Origin: CALCMJ01 sp964475415
GTDB lineage: Bacteria > Bacteroidota > Bacteroidia > Chitinophagales > Saprospiraceae
Reading direction: 5' to 3'
Assembly (NCBI GenBank): GCA_964475415.1
Contig: CAYYWZ010000001.1
Coordinates: 172,353 to 236,352, forward strand
Length of the DNA stretch: 64,000 nt
The position numbers were made by a program, and so were the translations under genes. Under the pieces are notes generated by a model. That model was not told where the DNA came from. It worked only from the letters and a program-made list of their open reading frames with translations, and made no database searches. Shown one piece after another: positions 17,715 through 26,276 of the stretch (position 1 is its first letter; every line of letters starts with the position of its first letter).

Positions 17715-19661
17715 CTACCTCAGTATAACAAACTCTGTTCTTCTGTTTTGTTTTCTTCCTTCCGGTATTGTATTATCCGCAATAGGTTCTCTTTCTCCTT
17801 TTCCTGTGTGAGAAATTCTACTACCATCTATACCTAATAACAATAGCGCATCCATAACTGACTTCGCTCTATTTCTAGACAACAATAGATTATCGGATTC
17901 CTCTCCTACATCATCTGTATGTCCTACTATTTGGATTCTTAGATTTGGGTTTTCTTGCAACAATTGAGATAATTTAGATAGCTCATATTGAGAGGTAGGT
18001 AGCAAAGTTGCAGAGCCCGTATCAAAGAAAATATTGTTCAACACTATAGGTTGATTATAGACTATTTCTGATGTATTTTCTGTTTTTACAGCAATGAGTT
18101 CTATTGTTTTTACGATAGGTTCTAGTGCAGAACTTCCTTCTGGAAAAACGATATTTTCTGAGTGAAATGCATAGCCATCTCTTTCTACATATATAGCATA
18201 ATCATGTCCTGCTGTTACCACAGTCATAAGGTCTCCATCCTCTTCCGATTTGGTATCTAGCAGTATAGAATCTAGTGCTATTTCTTTGAGAATCATATTA
18301 GCAGAAAGTTCTTTTTTTGTTTTGGCATCGATAACATTTATTTTGACGTAAGTAGTAGGTAGAGGTCTTGCATAATCAGGAAGTTCAAACTTAAATAAAT
18401 CAAAATTTCCTTTTGTTTTCAGCACTCTAGAAGTATTATCGTGTCTATCATTTAGATCAGAAGTATAATAGGCTGTAAGACCATCCGTACTAATCGTAAG
18501 CGCTCCCTCGTCTGCTGAAGTGTTGATAGGATAGCCCATGTTAGTAGGCTCAGACCAACCATCTTTTCCAAGTCTTGAAAAATAGATGTCAAAACTTCCC
18601 ATACCTTTATGCCCATTAGACCTAAAATAGAGGGTTTTTCCATCAGCATGTATATAAGGTGACTCGTCATCTCCTTTAGAATTTACCGCACCTGGAAGCA
18701 GTCTAGGCTTAGACCATCGTTTATTAAACAAAGTAGAATAATAAATATCTGCGCCTCCCACACCTTGAGATCTTTCAGAACTAAAGTAGAGGGTTTTTCC
18801 ATCAGCACTAAGACTAGGTTGAGAATCCCATGCTTCCGAGTTGATCGTTGTTCCCAAATTTTTAGGTGTAGTCCATGTATCATTTCTTTTTTGAGCATAA
18901 TAGAGATCACAAGATTCTCTCATAGCATCTCTTCTCCCACAAGCTGTAAATATGATCAATCTTCCATCAGATGATAGACAATGTGCTCCTTCGTTATTTA
19001 CAGTATTTAGAGACGCTACAGGTTCCGCTTTTGTAAAGCTAGAATCAACTAAATATGATATATAAAAATCTTCTTGTCCGTTGTTTACTCTGGTAAAAAT
19101 TAAGGACTCCCCATCAGAAGATAGAACGGGTAGATATTCTGATTCTTCTGTATTAATACTATCCCCGAATGATGTTGTAGTAAACGGTACAGGATGTTGG
19201 ACTAGTGAGTCTCTGAAATAAATGATTCCTAATTCTTGATCTACTTTTTTAGCCTGAGGTGTTCCATCTGTCAGAGTAGTTCTAAAAGTTTTGAGATGTA
19301 TAAGTGCTTTCTTAGGTTCTCCATCTTCTTCATACAATTTATAGAGTGTAAAAAGTACTTTGGGTTCATATGTAGGTTCTAGTGCTACAGCTTTTTCAAA
19401 ATATTCTATAGCCTTCTTTGTTTTTCCTTGAGATTGTTGAATAATTCCAAGCTTGATATATGGGTCTATGAGCTTATCGTATTTTTTTAATGCTTTCTTA
19501 TATTCCTTGATTGCCTTATCATATTTCTTTGACTTGAAAGCTTTATCTGCTGATATAAGACATTTCCGTGTTTTTTTATCCACATCCATGTTGGTAAGGT
19601 AGTTTTGAGCGGAAATGAACTGAGCAGATAGGAAAAGGAGGAGGGTAGCTAATAATCTCAT
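17715..19661 (-). CDS. OmpA family protein with TPR and PD40 repeats
   Basis: The 648-residue envelope protein has a signal peptide (MRLLATLLLFLSAQFISAQ), then TPR repeats (about 30-125), then a WD40-like PD40 beta-propeller (about 165-420) with repeated SxDGKTLYFSS units. A carboxypeptidase-regulatory-like region follows, then a C-terminal OmpA/MotB domain (about 540-648). Peptidoglycan-binding signatures NIFFDTGSATLLPTS, VGHTDDVG and NRAKSV are visible. This architecture is characteristic of Bacteroidota (PorE-like/T9SS-associated and general anchors). It would tie the outer membrane to the cell wall. It is separated from neighbours and probably monocistronic. Confidence 0.9.
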   Translation of the reverse strand: MRLLATLLLFLSAQFISAQNYLTNMDVDKKTRKCLISADKAFKSKKYDKAIKEYKKALKKYDKLIDPYIKLGIIQQSQGKTKKAIEYFEKAVALEPTYEPKVLFTLYKLYEEDGEPKKALIHLKTFRTTLTDGTPQAKKVDQELGIIYFRDSLVQHPVPFTTTSFGDSINTEESEYLPVLSSDGESLIFTRVNNGQEDFYISYLVDSSFTKAEPVASLNTVNNEGAHCLSSDGRLIIFTACGRRDAMRESCDLYYAQKRNDTWTTPKNLGTTINSEAWDSQPSLSADGKTLYFSSERSQGVGGADIYYSTLFNKRWSKPRLLPGAVNSKGDDESPYIHADGKTLYFRSNGHKGMGSFDIYFSRLGKDGWSEPTNMGYPINTSADEGALTISTDGLTAYYTSDLNDRHDNTSRVLKTKGNFDLFKFELPDYARPLPTTYVKINVIDAKTKKELSANMILKEIALDSILLDTKSEEDGDLMTVVTAGHDYAIYVERDGYAFHSENIVFPEGSSALEPIVKTIELIAVKTENTSEIVYNQPIVLNNIFFDTGSATLLPTSQYELSKLSQLLQENPNLRIQIVGHTDDVGEESDNLLLSRNRAKSVMDALLLLGIDGSRISHTGKGEREPIADNTIPEGRKQNRRTEFVILR

Positions 19662-19767
19662 TTATATATAAGTTTTGGTGTCAGAGGAATTGTCCAACAA
19701 CTTAATAGAAACAAATATTTACAGATAAAAATTTCATGAAACTACCGAAAAATAAGGCTTATGGACC

Positions 19768-19802
19768 AAAAAAAAGGATCAATGTAGCTTAAACATTGAT
19801 CC
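19768..19802 (-). terminator. Intrinsic terminator of the TPR protein gene
   Basis: On the minus strand a perfect 10-bp stem (GGATCAATGT/ACATTGATCC, loop seven bases, 19776-19802) is followed by eight T residues (19768-19775). It starts about 20 bases after the stop at 19822. Confidence 0.88.
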
Positions 19803-19821
19803 ATCCTGAAATCCATAGCCT

Positions 19822-20841
19822 TTAGGCAATACTCTTTAAAAGTAACGCTGCCTCCTTGTCTCCAAGGTCTGCTGCGTCTTTTATATCCTTAATATAGCCT
19901 TTTTTTCCAGCTTTTTGCTTGACTATACCTCTAAATCTTAATTTTTTAGCTTCTGGAATCTTATCATATCCTTCTTCTAACTCTATAGAAGACTCTATTG
20001 CTTTAAGCGCTTCTTCATATTCTTCATTGCCCATAAGTGCAATTCCGTAGTCAAAAAAGGCTTTTCTTCTCCAGTGAATATTGGGATTGTCCTTTTTGAA
20101 ATTTCTATTTGTAAATAGTTTTAAGTCAAAAATTGCCTTATCCCAATCTTCTAATACAATATGGCATTCCGATTTTAGCCTTCTGGCTTTCCAGTACACA
20201 TCTTGCAATGCCACACTCTTAAGTAACACCAGTTCTAGGTCTTTTATTGCTTCTGTAAAATCCTTTTTAGCTATAGCAACTTTTGCTCTGCCAAAATAAG
20301 CATAAGGATTTGTAGTATCTAAAGCTATACTTTTGTTATAATCTCTTAAAGCTTCATCATACTTTTTCATAAGATAATTGACCTTAGCTCTACGCTCATA
20401 AGCTTGAGCATGCCGATCAAATTTTTCTATGGCCTTAGTAAGAGACTTTATAGCATTTTCTTCTTCTCCTTCTTTTTTGACAAGTGACCTCCCTTTAAGG
20501 TATGCTTGTACAGCTGCTTTATCACTTGTGGGTTCCATGTGCTCATGGTGTAGGATCTTACCACTATCTACTAACCAACTATCCAATACACCTGAAACTG
20601 CAAACTGAGAACAATATGCAAGAAGTGTAGCTGTATTTTTATAGGTCTTTTCGTAGACCTGTTTAACTAGTCTTGGGATTTCTAATGTCAATTTTTCTCG
20701 GGAAAAGATATCTGCCTCTTCGAATAAAACATCAGATTTATGATAGTTCTCTGCTCTGTACTTATACATCTTGATAACCTTATCATAGGTTTTCTCATTT
20801 CCAAAATCCAACTTTCCTTGTATAATCGTCTTAAATAGCAT
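19822..20841 (-). CDS. Tetratricopeptide repeat protein
   Basis: The 339-residue protein has no signal peptide or membrane segment. From about residue 125 to 320 there are at least four TPR units, for example KSLTKAIEKFDRHAQAYERR, YDEALRDYNKSIALDTTNPY and EYEEALKAIESSIELEEGY. The N-terminal 120 residues are helical with no recognised domain. TPR arrays bind other proteins; no enzymatic motif is visible. It ends at a strong terminator. Confidence 0.78.
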   Translation of the reverse strand: MLFKTIIQGKLDFGNEKTYDKVIKMYKYRAENYHKSDVLFEEADIFSREKLTLEIPRLVKQVYEKTYKNTATLLAYCSQFAVSGVLDSWLVDSGKILHHEHMEPTSDKAAVQAYLKGRSLVKKEGEEENAIKSLTKAIEKFDRHAQAYERRAKVNYLMKKYDEALRDYNKSIALDTTNPYAYFGRAKVAIAKKDFTEAIKDLELVLLKSVALQDVYWKARRLKSECHIVLEDWDKAIFDLKLFTNRNFKKDNPNIHWRRKAFFDYGIALMGNEEYEEALKAIESSIELEEGYDKIPEAKKLRFRGIVKQKAGKKGYIKDIKDAADLGDKEAALLLKSIA

Positions 20842-20917
20842 TATTCTGCTTCGTGTTTTCCCTAATTAATATTTGCTGAAACCGTAGTGTTATACTTATA
20901 TCTATGCATATTCAGTG

Positions 20918-20945
20918 CCAAATATTAGCCGAAACTAACATTTGG
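20918..20945. repeat. Inverted repeat in the leader region of the TPR gene
   Basis: CCAAATATTAG (20918-20928) and CTAACATTTGG (20935-20945) pair at ten of eleven positions around a six-base loop. No T-run follows on either strand, so it is more like an operator or leader hairpin than a terminator. It lies between the radical SAM stop and the TPR start. Confidence 0.4.
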
Positions 20946-21038
20946 AATAAACTGAAAACTACTCCGTAATTGTTTTATTTTAAGGTAATAACAAATTACG
21001 TTGAAAATCGTTGAAAATCAAAGGGTTTTGACAAATTG

Positions 21039-22061
21039 TTATGCCCAAACTTTACACCCTTCGGTACAATTAGTACAAATATCTATTTGATCTCTACCTT
21101 TTAATAAAGAATTTCTGAAATTCTGGTAGTGTTCCCCTTGCCATATTTCTCTAAAAGACTGCTGCTTAAGATCTCCTAATCGATGAGTAGCATCCTTATC
21201 AAAACAACAAGGGACAACCATTCCATCCCAAGTAATTACGCAAGAATGCCATAATTTCCAGCAGTGGTTGAGCAATTCATTTTTGACAATATAACTACCA
21301 TCTGCTTGTTCAGCATATCTAGAATACTTATCGATTGTAGGAATCAGATCGTTACCATTTTTGTAATCATAGACTTGGGCAGTCTTGAGTTTTACTTCAT
21401 CGATTCCTATTTCTTTTGCAAGTTTATATATTTCTGGAATTTGGTGTTCATTAGGTTTGACAACTAGAAACTGGAATATAGTATGCGGTGTCTTAGATTT
21501 CAGTTTCTTTTTCCACTTTACAATATTTCTAGCACCTTGTAATACAGATTCTAGTTTTCCTGCTTTACGATAATTTTCATAGACGTCCTGAGATGTACCA
21601 TCTACCGATATAATCATTCTATCCAGACCTGATTCTATGGTCGCTTTGGAATTTGCATCATTAAGAAAATGACCATTAGTGGAAGTTATGGTGTAGATTC
21701 CTTTCTTATGTGCATAATTAACCATCTCCAAAAAATTAGGGTTTATATACGGCTCCCCTTGGAAATAAAAGATAAGATAGATCAGCTCCTTATACATCTC
21801 ATCTATCGTATTCTTAAAAAAATCTGTTTTAAGATTTCCCGTAGGTCTAGTAAAAGCTCTTAGACCACTTGGACATTCTGGACATCTGAGATTACAAGCC
21901 GTTGTAGGTTCGACAGAAATAGTGAACGGCATGCCCCATTGCGTAGCTTCTCTCTTAGCATTTGTAAGATGGAAAGAACTATAGACCTTAGCAAGATTAG
22001 CTACTCTTGTAGGTGTAAGTTTAGAAAGAAAATTTATGCTATCGTTCCAGTATATAGACAT
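21039..22061 (-). CDS. Radical SAM/SPASM domain protein
   Basis: The 340-residue protein has the radical SAM cluster motif CNLRCPEC (C-x3-C-x2-C, about residues 57-64) and a SAM-binding barrel, then a SPASM-type region. The latter has cysteines in CWKLWHSCVITWDGMVVPCC and in the terminal ICTNCTEGCK, and is expected to hold auxiliary clusters. SPASM proteins commonly modify peptides or act as anaerobic maturases. No precursor-peptide gene is seen nearby, so the target is open. The gene begins exactly where the DinB gene ends and both are read in the same direction. Confidence 0.85.
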   Translation of the reverse strand: MSIYWNDSINFLSKLTPTRVANLAKVYSSFHLTNAKREATQWGMPFTISVEPTTACNLRCPECPSGLRAFTRPTGNLKTDFFKNTIDEMYKELIYLIFYFQGEPYINPNFLEMVNYAHKKGIYTITSTNGHFLNDANSKATIESGLDRMIISVDGTSQDVYENYRKAGKLESVLQGARNIVKWKKKLKSKTPHTIFQFLVVKPNEHQIPEIYKLAKEIGIDEVKLKTAQVYDYKNGNDLIPTIDKYSRYAEQADGSYIVKNELLNHCWKLWHSCVITWDGMVVPCCFDKDATHRLGDLKQQSFREIWQGEHYQNFRNSLLKGRDQIDICTNCTEGCKVWA

Positions 22062-22577
22062 TTACGCAAGATACCTTTCTTTTATGATTTCTATATGATG
22101 TTGTACATGCCCTGCAATCATATAAGGTAGAGATCTAGCCATGGTCATATGTGCAGAAATCATAGATGCTTTTTCCCAATTCTTACTAGAAAATCCAGCA
22201 AACAAAACTATGGTAGAATTTCTAGTAATGGCAAAATCATCCATGAGAAGCTGATGCGATATATGGCTCACATCATTAAGCTCTATATACTTATCTTGAT
22301 CAAAACCTGGAATTTCAGCTTCATCACCTCGACTCGCAGCAAGGGCTCTATAGGCAAATATTCTCTCTGTCTCTATGACATGTACAATGGATTGCTTCAG
22401 TGTCCATTTTCCTTCTGCATAGCTATAATCTAATTTACCCTCAGGTATAGATGCTAGTAGGGCCAGAAATTCATCTTTTTGATTTATAAGAAAATCCATT
22501 ATATCACCTTCGGGACACTTATCTATATAGTTCCAGAAGTAGGGATTACAGTCTCCTTGTATGGGTCTAGGTATCAT
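22062..22577 (-). CDS. DinB family protein
   Basis: This 171-residue protein fits the DinB/DUF664-like four-helix bundle. The metal-ligand histidines are seen in KQSIVHVIETERIFAYRALA (about residues 73-92) and in the terminal IAGHVQHHIEIIKERY, where HxxHH-like spacing is typical. Such proteins bind a divalent metal and often act as thiol-dependent transferases. It is directly upstream of the radical SAM gene. Confidence 0.85.
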   Translation of the reverse strand: MIPRPIQGDCNPYFWNYIDKCPEGDIMDFLINQKDEFLALLASIPEGKLDYSYAEGKWTLKQSIVHVIETERIFAYRALAASRGDEAEIPGFDQDKYIELNDVSHISHQLLMDDFAITRNSTIVLFAGFSSKNWEKASMISAHMTMARSLPYMIAGHVQHHIEIIKERYLA

Positions 22578-22602
22578 TTTTCATTATTTGTTGTGCAAAA
22601 TT

Positions 22603-22632
22603 AAAAAAAGGCTGCAATAAAGTATTACAGCC
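22603..22632 (-). terminator. Terminator-like hairpin upstream of the DinB gene
   Basis: On the minus strand a 10-bp stem with one mismatch and a three-base loop (22610-22632) is followed by seven T residues (22603-22609). No gene on this strand ends just before it; DinB starts 25 bases after it, so it may end an unannotated small transcript or act as an attenuator. Confidence 0.5.
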
Positions 22633-22724
22633 CGATTTTACTAACCAATAAAATGCATTCAACTATCTTTAAGACGATGTTTTTCTAAAAGGTGACATTT
22701 TCTAAGAAATAAATCTGTTAAATA

Positions 22725-22754
22725 TTGAAAATATTAACAATTCCCTCATTTTTG
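22725..22754 (+). promoter_or_regulatory. Promoter of pth, probably giving a leaderless mRNA
   Basis: TTG (22725-22727), exactly 19 bases, then CATTTTTG (22747-22754) matches the Bacteroidota promoter with one mismatch in the -7 box. Only four bases separate the box from the ATG at 22759, so transcription should start at or beside the initiation codon. Confidence 0.6.
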
Positions 22755-22758
22755 TGGT

Positions 22759-23358
22759 ATGATTCAGTGGTTTAGAAACTTATTTGGCCAGAAAGAAATT
22801 GATGATGCTATGAAGTACTTAGTTGTAGGGATGGGTAATATGCATCCAGATTATGATTCTACAAGACATAATATTGGTTTTGAGCTAGCGGATAAGTTAG
22901 CAGTTGAAAACGAAGTAAAATTTGAACACGAGAACCTAGGAGATCTAGGAACATTCAAATATAAGGGTAGAACAATATGGTTACTTAAGCCTTCTACCTA
23001 TATGAATAGGAGTGGTAAGTCTGTCAAATATTGGATGGACAAGAAAAAAATCAAGCAAGAAAATATCCTTATTCTTATAGATGATCTTAATCTAAAGTTT
23101 GGTGATGTTCGCCTGCGTCCCAAAGGTAGTCATGGTGGACACAATGGTCTGAAAGATATCGACCAATATCTAGGAAATAATAATTACTCAAGACTCCGTA
23201 TGGGTATAGGCAATGATTACAAGAGGGGACAGCAAGTAGATTTTGTCCTAGGGAAATGGGATAAAGAAGAGCAAGAAGAATTGCCTACTATTCTAGATAA
23301 GGCTACTAAAAAAATGCAAGAATTTATTTTCAATAGAAAGCCTGCTGGAAGAAACTAA
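22759..23358 (+). CDS. pth: Peptidyl-tRNA hydrolase
   Basis: The 199-residue enzyme recycles peptidyl-tRNA released from ribosomes. Its core begins MKYLVVGMGNMHPDYDSTRHNIGF, where the catalytic His lies in TRHNIGF and Asn in GMGN. It also has KPSTYMNRSGKSV, and the tRNA-binding GSHGGHNGLKDID. The core starts at residue 18; the extra MIQWFRNLFGQKEIDDA resembles N-terminal extensions of homologues in this phylum, and the promoter geometry fits ATG at 22759. It overlaps the convergent glycosyltransferase gene by four bases. Confidence 0.95.
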   Translation: MIQWFRNLFGQKEIDDAMKYLVVGMGNMHPDYDSTRHNIGFELADKLAVENEVKFEHENLGDLGTFKYKGRTIWLLKPSTYMNRSGKSVKYWMDKKKIKQENILILIDDLNLKFGDVRLRPKGSHGGHNGLKDIDQYLGNNNYSRLRMGIGNDYKRGQQVDFVLGKWDKEEQEELPTILDKATKKMQEFIFNRKPAGRN

Positions 23359-24368
23359 AGCATACGATCTATAAATAAAGGGAACTCTTTTTCTAATTCT
23401 TCTTCCCCTATAGATTTAAACCCATAATTACCATTAAGATATTCTGCTAAGTATACTTGCTCGGTTTGTCCCGGCGTAGGAACTAACACTACTTTCTTCT
23501 GCATGTGGCATAGATCCATAATAGAACTATAACCTGACCTACAGATAATGATCTTACTCTGGTTGATAAGTTTATTCAGTTTTTCCGAATCTAGAAAGTT
23601 ATATCTAGTCAAATTAGCTGTAGTAATTTTTACAATCTTATCAGAAACTTTTCCATCGATAATAATCGAAGAAAACGATTGCTTAGCAAGCATAGAAAAA
23701 AGTTTGTTAGCAAATCTTGACCGCATAGGTTCTGGACCAGAAACAATAGCTAGCACTTCATTTTCTGTCGGTAAGATTTCTTTCTCTATCCTGGTAAGTG
23801 GTCCTATGAATATCTTAGGGGTTCCGATTTTTTCCGATGACATCCTACCCGATAATTTGCTCTCGGGATAATCTGGAATCCAACATGCATCAAACTTTTG
23901 TATCCACTTTTTATTTAGCCATGTTCCAGGTTTCCCAAAAAATTTATAGGCTGACAATAATCTAATCTGGTGTGTAATAATTATAGATTTTACATGATCA
24001 TTCCTTACGCCATATCTATTATCTGAAATAATAAGTTCTATATTTTCTCTTTCTATAATCTGTGCTGTTGTCTTCTTTTCTCGTTTTATCGCGGACAATA
24101 TTTTAATAGATTGTAAGAGGATACTCTTTTCTATAGTACTGTGTTTGTACTGTATATCATAAGCAGGAAGTTCATGATACGGTAAATCAGGAAAAGCTCT
24201 TCTAAGAAAAACTAGGGCCTGTCCGTCTGATGCTAGCTGTACTGTTTTGCCAGCATCTAACAAGAGTCTTATTAGAGGGATACATCTAGAAGCATGCCCG
24301 AGTCCCCAGTTAAGTGGTGCGACTAGTATTCTATCAGGAAGAGCATGTATATCTATATTAGAGATCAA
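23355..24368 (-). CDS. MurG-like (GT28-type) glycosyltransferase family protein
   Basis: The 337-residue protein has two Rossmann-like halves. The first begins ILVAPLNWGLGHASRCIPLI, the glycine/histidine loop of GT-B enzymes. The second has ICRSGYSSIMDLCHMQKKVVLVPTPGQTEQVYLAEYL, the nucleotide-sugar site typical of MurG-like proteins. It may glycosylate a lipid or envelope polymer; donor and acceptor are unknown. The only plausible start is TTG at 24368 because a stop precedes it in frame. It ends four bases inside pth. Confidence 0.78.
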   Translation of the reverse strand: MISNIDIHALPDRILVAPLNWGLGHASRCIPLIRLLLDAGKTVQLASDGQALVFLRRAFPDLPYHELPAYDIQYKHSTIEKSILLQSIKILSAIKREKKTTAQIIERENIELIISDNRYGVRNDHVKSIIITHQIRLLSAYKFFGKPGTWLNKKWIQKFDACWIPDYPESKLSGRMSSEKIGTPKIFIGPLTRIEKEILPTENEVLAIVSGPEPMRSRFANKLFSMLAKQSFSSIIIDGKVSDKIVKITTANLTRYNFLDSEKLNKLINQSKIIICRSGYSSIMDLCHMQKKVVLVPTPGQTEQVYLAEYLNGNYGFKSIGEEELEKEFPLFIDRML

Positions 24369-24431
24369 AAGTATAAATTGCTTTAATCAATAATCTAATA
24401 ATTACTGGACGCTCCCTCTTCTATTCTTGAT

Positions 24432-25982
24432 CTATCTAAGTCTTATCTCGTCATTGTAGGTATCCAGAAACTTATATTCGTTTAGATGGAAATTTTCCTT
24501 AGGTTCCATCTTAATCCATTTCTTGTACTTCTTGTACCAGTAGAATTGCTTGCTTATAAGTCCTTTCTTAAAGTACGCGTGTAGATAAGGATGAACCTGT
24601 AATAGTATCTTAGACTTGGGATGTGCTGTAATAATATATTCCATATTACGCTCTATCTCATCGGATAATACTATTGTAGGGCTGACTTTTCCTGTTCCTC
24701 TACAAGATGGACATTGCTCATTAGTATCTAGTTTCGTTACAGGCTTCACTCGCTGACGTGTTATCTGCATCAGGCCGAATTTCGATAAGGGCAAGATCGT
24801 ATGCTGTGCTCTATCGTTTTTCATAAATTCCTTCATGGCTTTGTAGAGTTCTCCTTTATGGTTAAAGTTACGCATATCGATAAAATCGATAATTATAAGT
24901 CCACCAATATCTCGGAGACGTAACTGTCTAGCTATTTCTTTGCCAGATTCTAGATTTACTGCAAGAGCCGATGATTCTTGATCTCTACTTTGCTTTTTAG
25001 GACCACTATTTACATCTATGACATGCATTGCCTCTGTGTGCTCTATCACTAGATAGGCACCACTAGCCATAGTAGACGTTTTGCCAAAAGAAGATTTGAT
25101 CTGTCTGCTTACATTATATTTTTCGAATACAGGAGATTGTCCTCTGTGTAGACTTACTATTTTCTCTTTGTCAGGCGCTACTGTCTTAATATAGTTTTTA
25201 ATATTATGATAGAGTTCCTTATCGTCTATGACTATCCTGTTAAAAGAATCATTAAGTATATCTCTTACTAAGCTTGAAGTTTTGTCTAGTTCACTAAGCA
25301 GTTTTTTGGGCTGACTCCCACTTTTTAGTTCATTGAAAATTTTTCTCCAATTCTCTGTTAGGTCTCTGATCTCTTCGTGAAGATCAGCAACTTTCTTACC
25401 TGATGCGGCAGTACGTACTATAACGCCAAAATTTTTGGGCTTGATACTTTCCACTAGACGCTTAAGTCTTTTTCTCTCATCTGCATCACCTATCTTTTTA
25501 GAGATCGCTACAACATTATTAAATGGTGTCATAACCATATACCTTCCCGGCAAAGTGATTTCGCAAGTAAGTCTCGGTCCCTTTGTAGAGATAGGTTCTT
25601 TCAGTACTTGTGCAAGTACTAGGTTGTTTCTAGAAAAAACACGGTCTATTTTACCGTTTTTAGGATTGTCAGGTTCTAACTCAAAATGATCTAGAAGATG
25701 CGTTTGCAATTGTTTATTGCAAGTCATGTTCGTAAACTTTTTGAGCGAATTGATCTGAGGTCCTATGTCCGTATAATGCAAAAATGCATCCTTACGTTGG
25801 CCTAGGTCTAGAAAAGCTGCGTTAAGACCTGGTCTTAACATCTTAATAGATCCTAGGAAGATGTCTCCCACAGAAAAGTTAAAATCTTTACTTTGGTTAT
25901 GTAGTTCTACCAGCCGACGGTCTTCCATCAGCGCTATATCTACATCTGTAGGAGTTGATCGTATAATTAACTCCTTTTCCAC
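24432..25982 (-). CDS. rng: Ribonuclease G/E family
   Basis: This 516-residue endoribonuclease has an N-terminal S1 RNA-binding domain (about 38-125, with FSVGDIFLGSIKMLRPGLNAAFLDLG in pieces). The RNase E/G catalytic domain has the metal-binding Asp residues in MHVIDVNSGP (about 305) and GGLIIIDFIDM (about 350). The zinc-link motif CPSCRGTGKV (about 425) allows dimerisation. There is no degradosome scaffold tail, so RNase G is the better name. It starts with GTG at 25982. Its upstream neighbours (COX24-like peptide, TPR lipoprotein, HU-like protein) on the same strand form a locus typical of Bacteroidota. Confidence 0.93.
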   Translation of the reverse strand: MEKELIIRSTPTDVDIALMEDRRLVELHNQSKDFNFSVGDIFLGSIKMLRPGLNAAFLDLGQRKDAFLHYTDIGPQINSLKKFTNMTCNKQLQTHLLDHFELEPDNPKNGKIDRVFSRNNLVLAQVLKEPISTKGPRLTCEITLPGRYMVMTPFNNVVAISKKIGDADERKRLKRLVESIKPKNFGVIVRTAASGKKVADLHEEIRDLTENWRKIFNELKSGSQPKKLLSELDKTSSLVRDILNDSFNRIVIDDKELYHNIKNYIKTVAPDKEKIVSLHRGQSPVFEKYNVSRQIKSSFGKTSTMASGAYLVIEHTEAMHVIDVNSGPKKQSRDQESSALAVNLESGKEIARQLRLRDIGGLIIIDFIDMRNFNHKGELYKAMKEFMKNDRAQHTILPLSKFGLMQITRQRVKPVTKLDTNEQCPSCRGTGKVSPTIVLSDEIERNMEYIITAHPKSKILLQVHPYLHAYFKKGLISKQFYWYKKYKKWIKMEPKENFHLNEYKFLDTYNDEIRLR

Positions 25983-26152
25983 TCTTTAGCTTATTGTTAG
26001 CAGGCGGCAAAGAATACAGCTATGGTAAGTTAGTTAGCGGATTCTTATGTATATATTATAAGATTTTACCACTAATCATTTATTACTTAGTCGCTGAAGT
26101 AATAGCTTATATTTTTAGACACAATATTGTATTCTATACAGCTGGTGCTATA

Positions 26153-26248
26153 TTATTTATTCTTTTTCTTGTGTCTATTTTTTCTTAGCCTCTTCTTTCT
26201 TTTATGAGTTGCTATTTTATGTCTTTTTCTTTTTTTACCGCAAGGCAT
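26153..26248 (-). CDS. 31-residue COX24/AURKAIP1 (mS38, bS22-like) basic protein
   Basis: The minus strand encodes MPCGKKRKRHKIATHKRKKR followed by LRKNRHKKKNK and TAA. The KKRKRHKxATHKRKKR core is the conserved signature of the COX24/AURKAIP1 C-terminal family, which includes the small-subunit ribosomal protein mS38 of mitochondria and bS22 of mycobacteria. Such short open frames are regularly found next to RNase G in Bacteroidota. It probably binds rRNA as a small ribosomal protein. It lies between the TPR lipoprotein and rng. Confidence 0.8.
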   Translation of the reverse strand: MPCGKKRKRHKIATHKRKKRLRKNRHKKKNK

Positions 26249-26276
26249 ATTACTTCTTTATATTGTTAATAAATTT

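Noticed and set aside
21001..21020. Short direct repeat GTTGAAAATC twice
   Set aside because: Two adjacent 10-base copies in AT-rich intergenic DNA are not enough to support a functional element.
25994..26188. 64-residue plus-strand frame with hydrophobic sequence
   Set aside because: It begins with TTG and overlaps, on the opposite strand, the conserved 31-residue COX24-like gene; its hydrophobic look comes from the reverse complement of Lys/Arg-rich codons.
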